This document shows positions 7,610 through 8,271 of a stretch of 8,271 bases of DNA, one piece after another. Numbering within the stretch: the stretch's first letter is position 1; each line of letters opens with the position of its first letter. A program made the translations under genes and the position numbers. The stretch comes from Haemophilus parainfluenzae (GTDB taxonomy: Bacteria; Pseudomonadota; Gammaproteobacteria; Enterobacterales; Pasteurellaceae). Under the pieces are notes generated by a model. It was given only the letters and a program-made list of their open reading frames with translations. It did no database searches and had not been told where the DNA came from. The stretch lies in NCBI GenBank assembly GCA_018381425.1, contig JAGZRY010000059.1:1-8271 (forward strand). Direction: 5' to 3'.

Positions 7610-7831
7610 ATGATCGTTAAATTACCAACACTCGGCCTTGTTTGCCCATTTCCTCTCGTTGAAGCCAAGGAAGCTATGGCTAAGTTAAATAAAGGCGATG
7701 GCCTAGAAATTGAATTCGACTGCACACAAGCCACTGAAGCCATTCCCGCTTGGGCGGCTGAAGAAGGCTATGAAGTGACAAACTTCGAGCAAATTGATGA
7801 TGCCAAATGGTCAATTACGGTAATTAAATAA
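7610..7831 (+). CDS. yeeD: TusA-fold sulfur carrier YeeD/TsuB, partner of YeeE
   Basis: A 73-residue cytosolic protein of the TusA family. The family active motif is CPFPLVEAK, with the sulfur-carrying Cys at residue 12; a second cysteine, C38, sits in FDCTQATEAIPAWAAEEGY. Both segments match remembered E. coli YeeD (75 aa) almost residue for residue. They differ from TusA proper, whose motif is usually CPEP and which lacks this second segment. YeeD is reported to work with YeeE in thiosulfate uptake and to decompose thiosulfate on the inner side, so this protein probably accepts the sulfur delivered by the adjacent transporter. The gene has a strong ribosome binding site and is followed at once by a hairpin terminator. 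A YedF-type role in selenium metabolism is the main alternative, but the match to YeeD is closer. Confidence 0.93.
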   Translation: MIVKLPTLGLVCPFPLVEAKEAMAKLNKGDGLEIEFDCTQATEAIPAWAAEEGYEVTNFEQIDDAKWSITVIK

Positions 7832-7834
7832 TAA

Positions 7835-7878
7835 AAAAGTGCGGTCAGAAAAATATATAAATTTCTGACCGCACTTTT
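7835..7878. terminator. Bidirectional terminator made of two facing uptake signals
   Basis: A perfect 17-bp stem (7835-7851 with 7862-7878) with a 10-base AT loop. The arms contain exact uptake cores AAGTGCGGT at 7837-7845 and its complement at 7868-7876. It lies between two convergent genes. On the minus strand the stem is followed by a U run (from the A run 7833-7838); on the plus strand only four T follow the G/C core, so it may stop the minus-strand transcript more efficiently. Stem and flanks nearly repeat the hairpin at 6411-6454. Confidence 0.85.
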
Positions 7879-7898
7879 GATTTAATGAATCGAAATAA

Positions 7899-8271
<373 letters not shown>

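Noticed and set aside
3886..7878. Facing AAGTGCG repeats as a CRISPR array or transposon ends
   Set aside because: The repeats are hairpin arms after genes, not regularly spaced with spacers, and no transposase or target duplication is visible.

Overview
The window looks like chromosomal DNA from a Pasteurellaceae species of the Haemophilus influenzae uptake-signal clade (Haemophilus, Aggregatibacter and relatives). The 9-base DNA uptake signal AAGTGCGGT or its complement occurs eight times without mismatch in 8.3 kb. Two copies form the arms of one terminator hairpin and a third forms one arm of another. The proteins resemble gammaproteobacterial families closely, the DNA is AT-rich, and coding density is high. 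I cannot name the species.

Left part (1-3927), + strand: the last ~740 codons of polA (DNA polymerase I, cut by the left edge), then a 104-residue single-domain cupin, then a 434-residue CyuA/YhaM-type L-cysteine desulfidase. The gaps are 11 and 18 bases, so the three genes probably share a transcript that ends at a hairpin at 3886-3927.

Middle part (4013-7878), + strand: two sulfur-handling modules, each led by a YeeE/YedE-family membrane protein. Module 1 (4013-6390) is a cysteine-rich YeeE paralogue followed 14 bases later by a lipoprotein with three rhodanese domains, only the last of which keeps a catalytic cysteine (CGTGWR loop); it resembles E. coli YnjE. A hairpin terminator separates it from module 2 (6557-7831), a second YeeE that is closer to E. 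coli YeeE (TsuA), followed 9 bases later by a TusA-fold protein very like E. coli YeeD (TsuB). From known family roles, module 2 should import thiosulfate. Module 1 plausibly handles sulfane sulfur on the periplasmic side and passes it through the first YeeE. That relay is an inference.

Right edge (7899-8271), - strand: the C-terminal ~123 codons of a YhcH/YjgK/YiaL (NanQ-like) cupin-fold protein, convergent with the yeeD-like gene across a shared hairpin.

The most interesting points are the duplicated YeeE module with a periplasmic triple rhodanese, and a series of three uptake-signal-derived terminators whose eighth-position base pair is G-C, G.U and A-U respectively.
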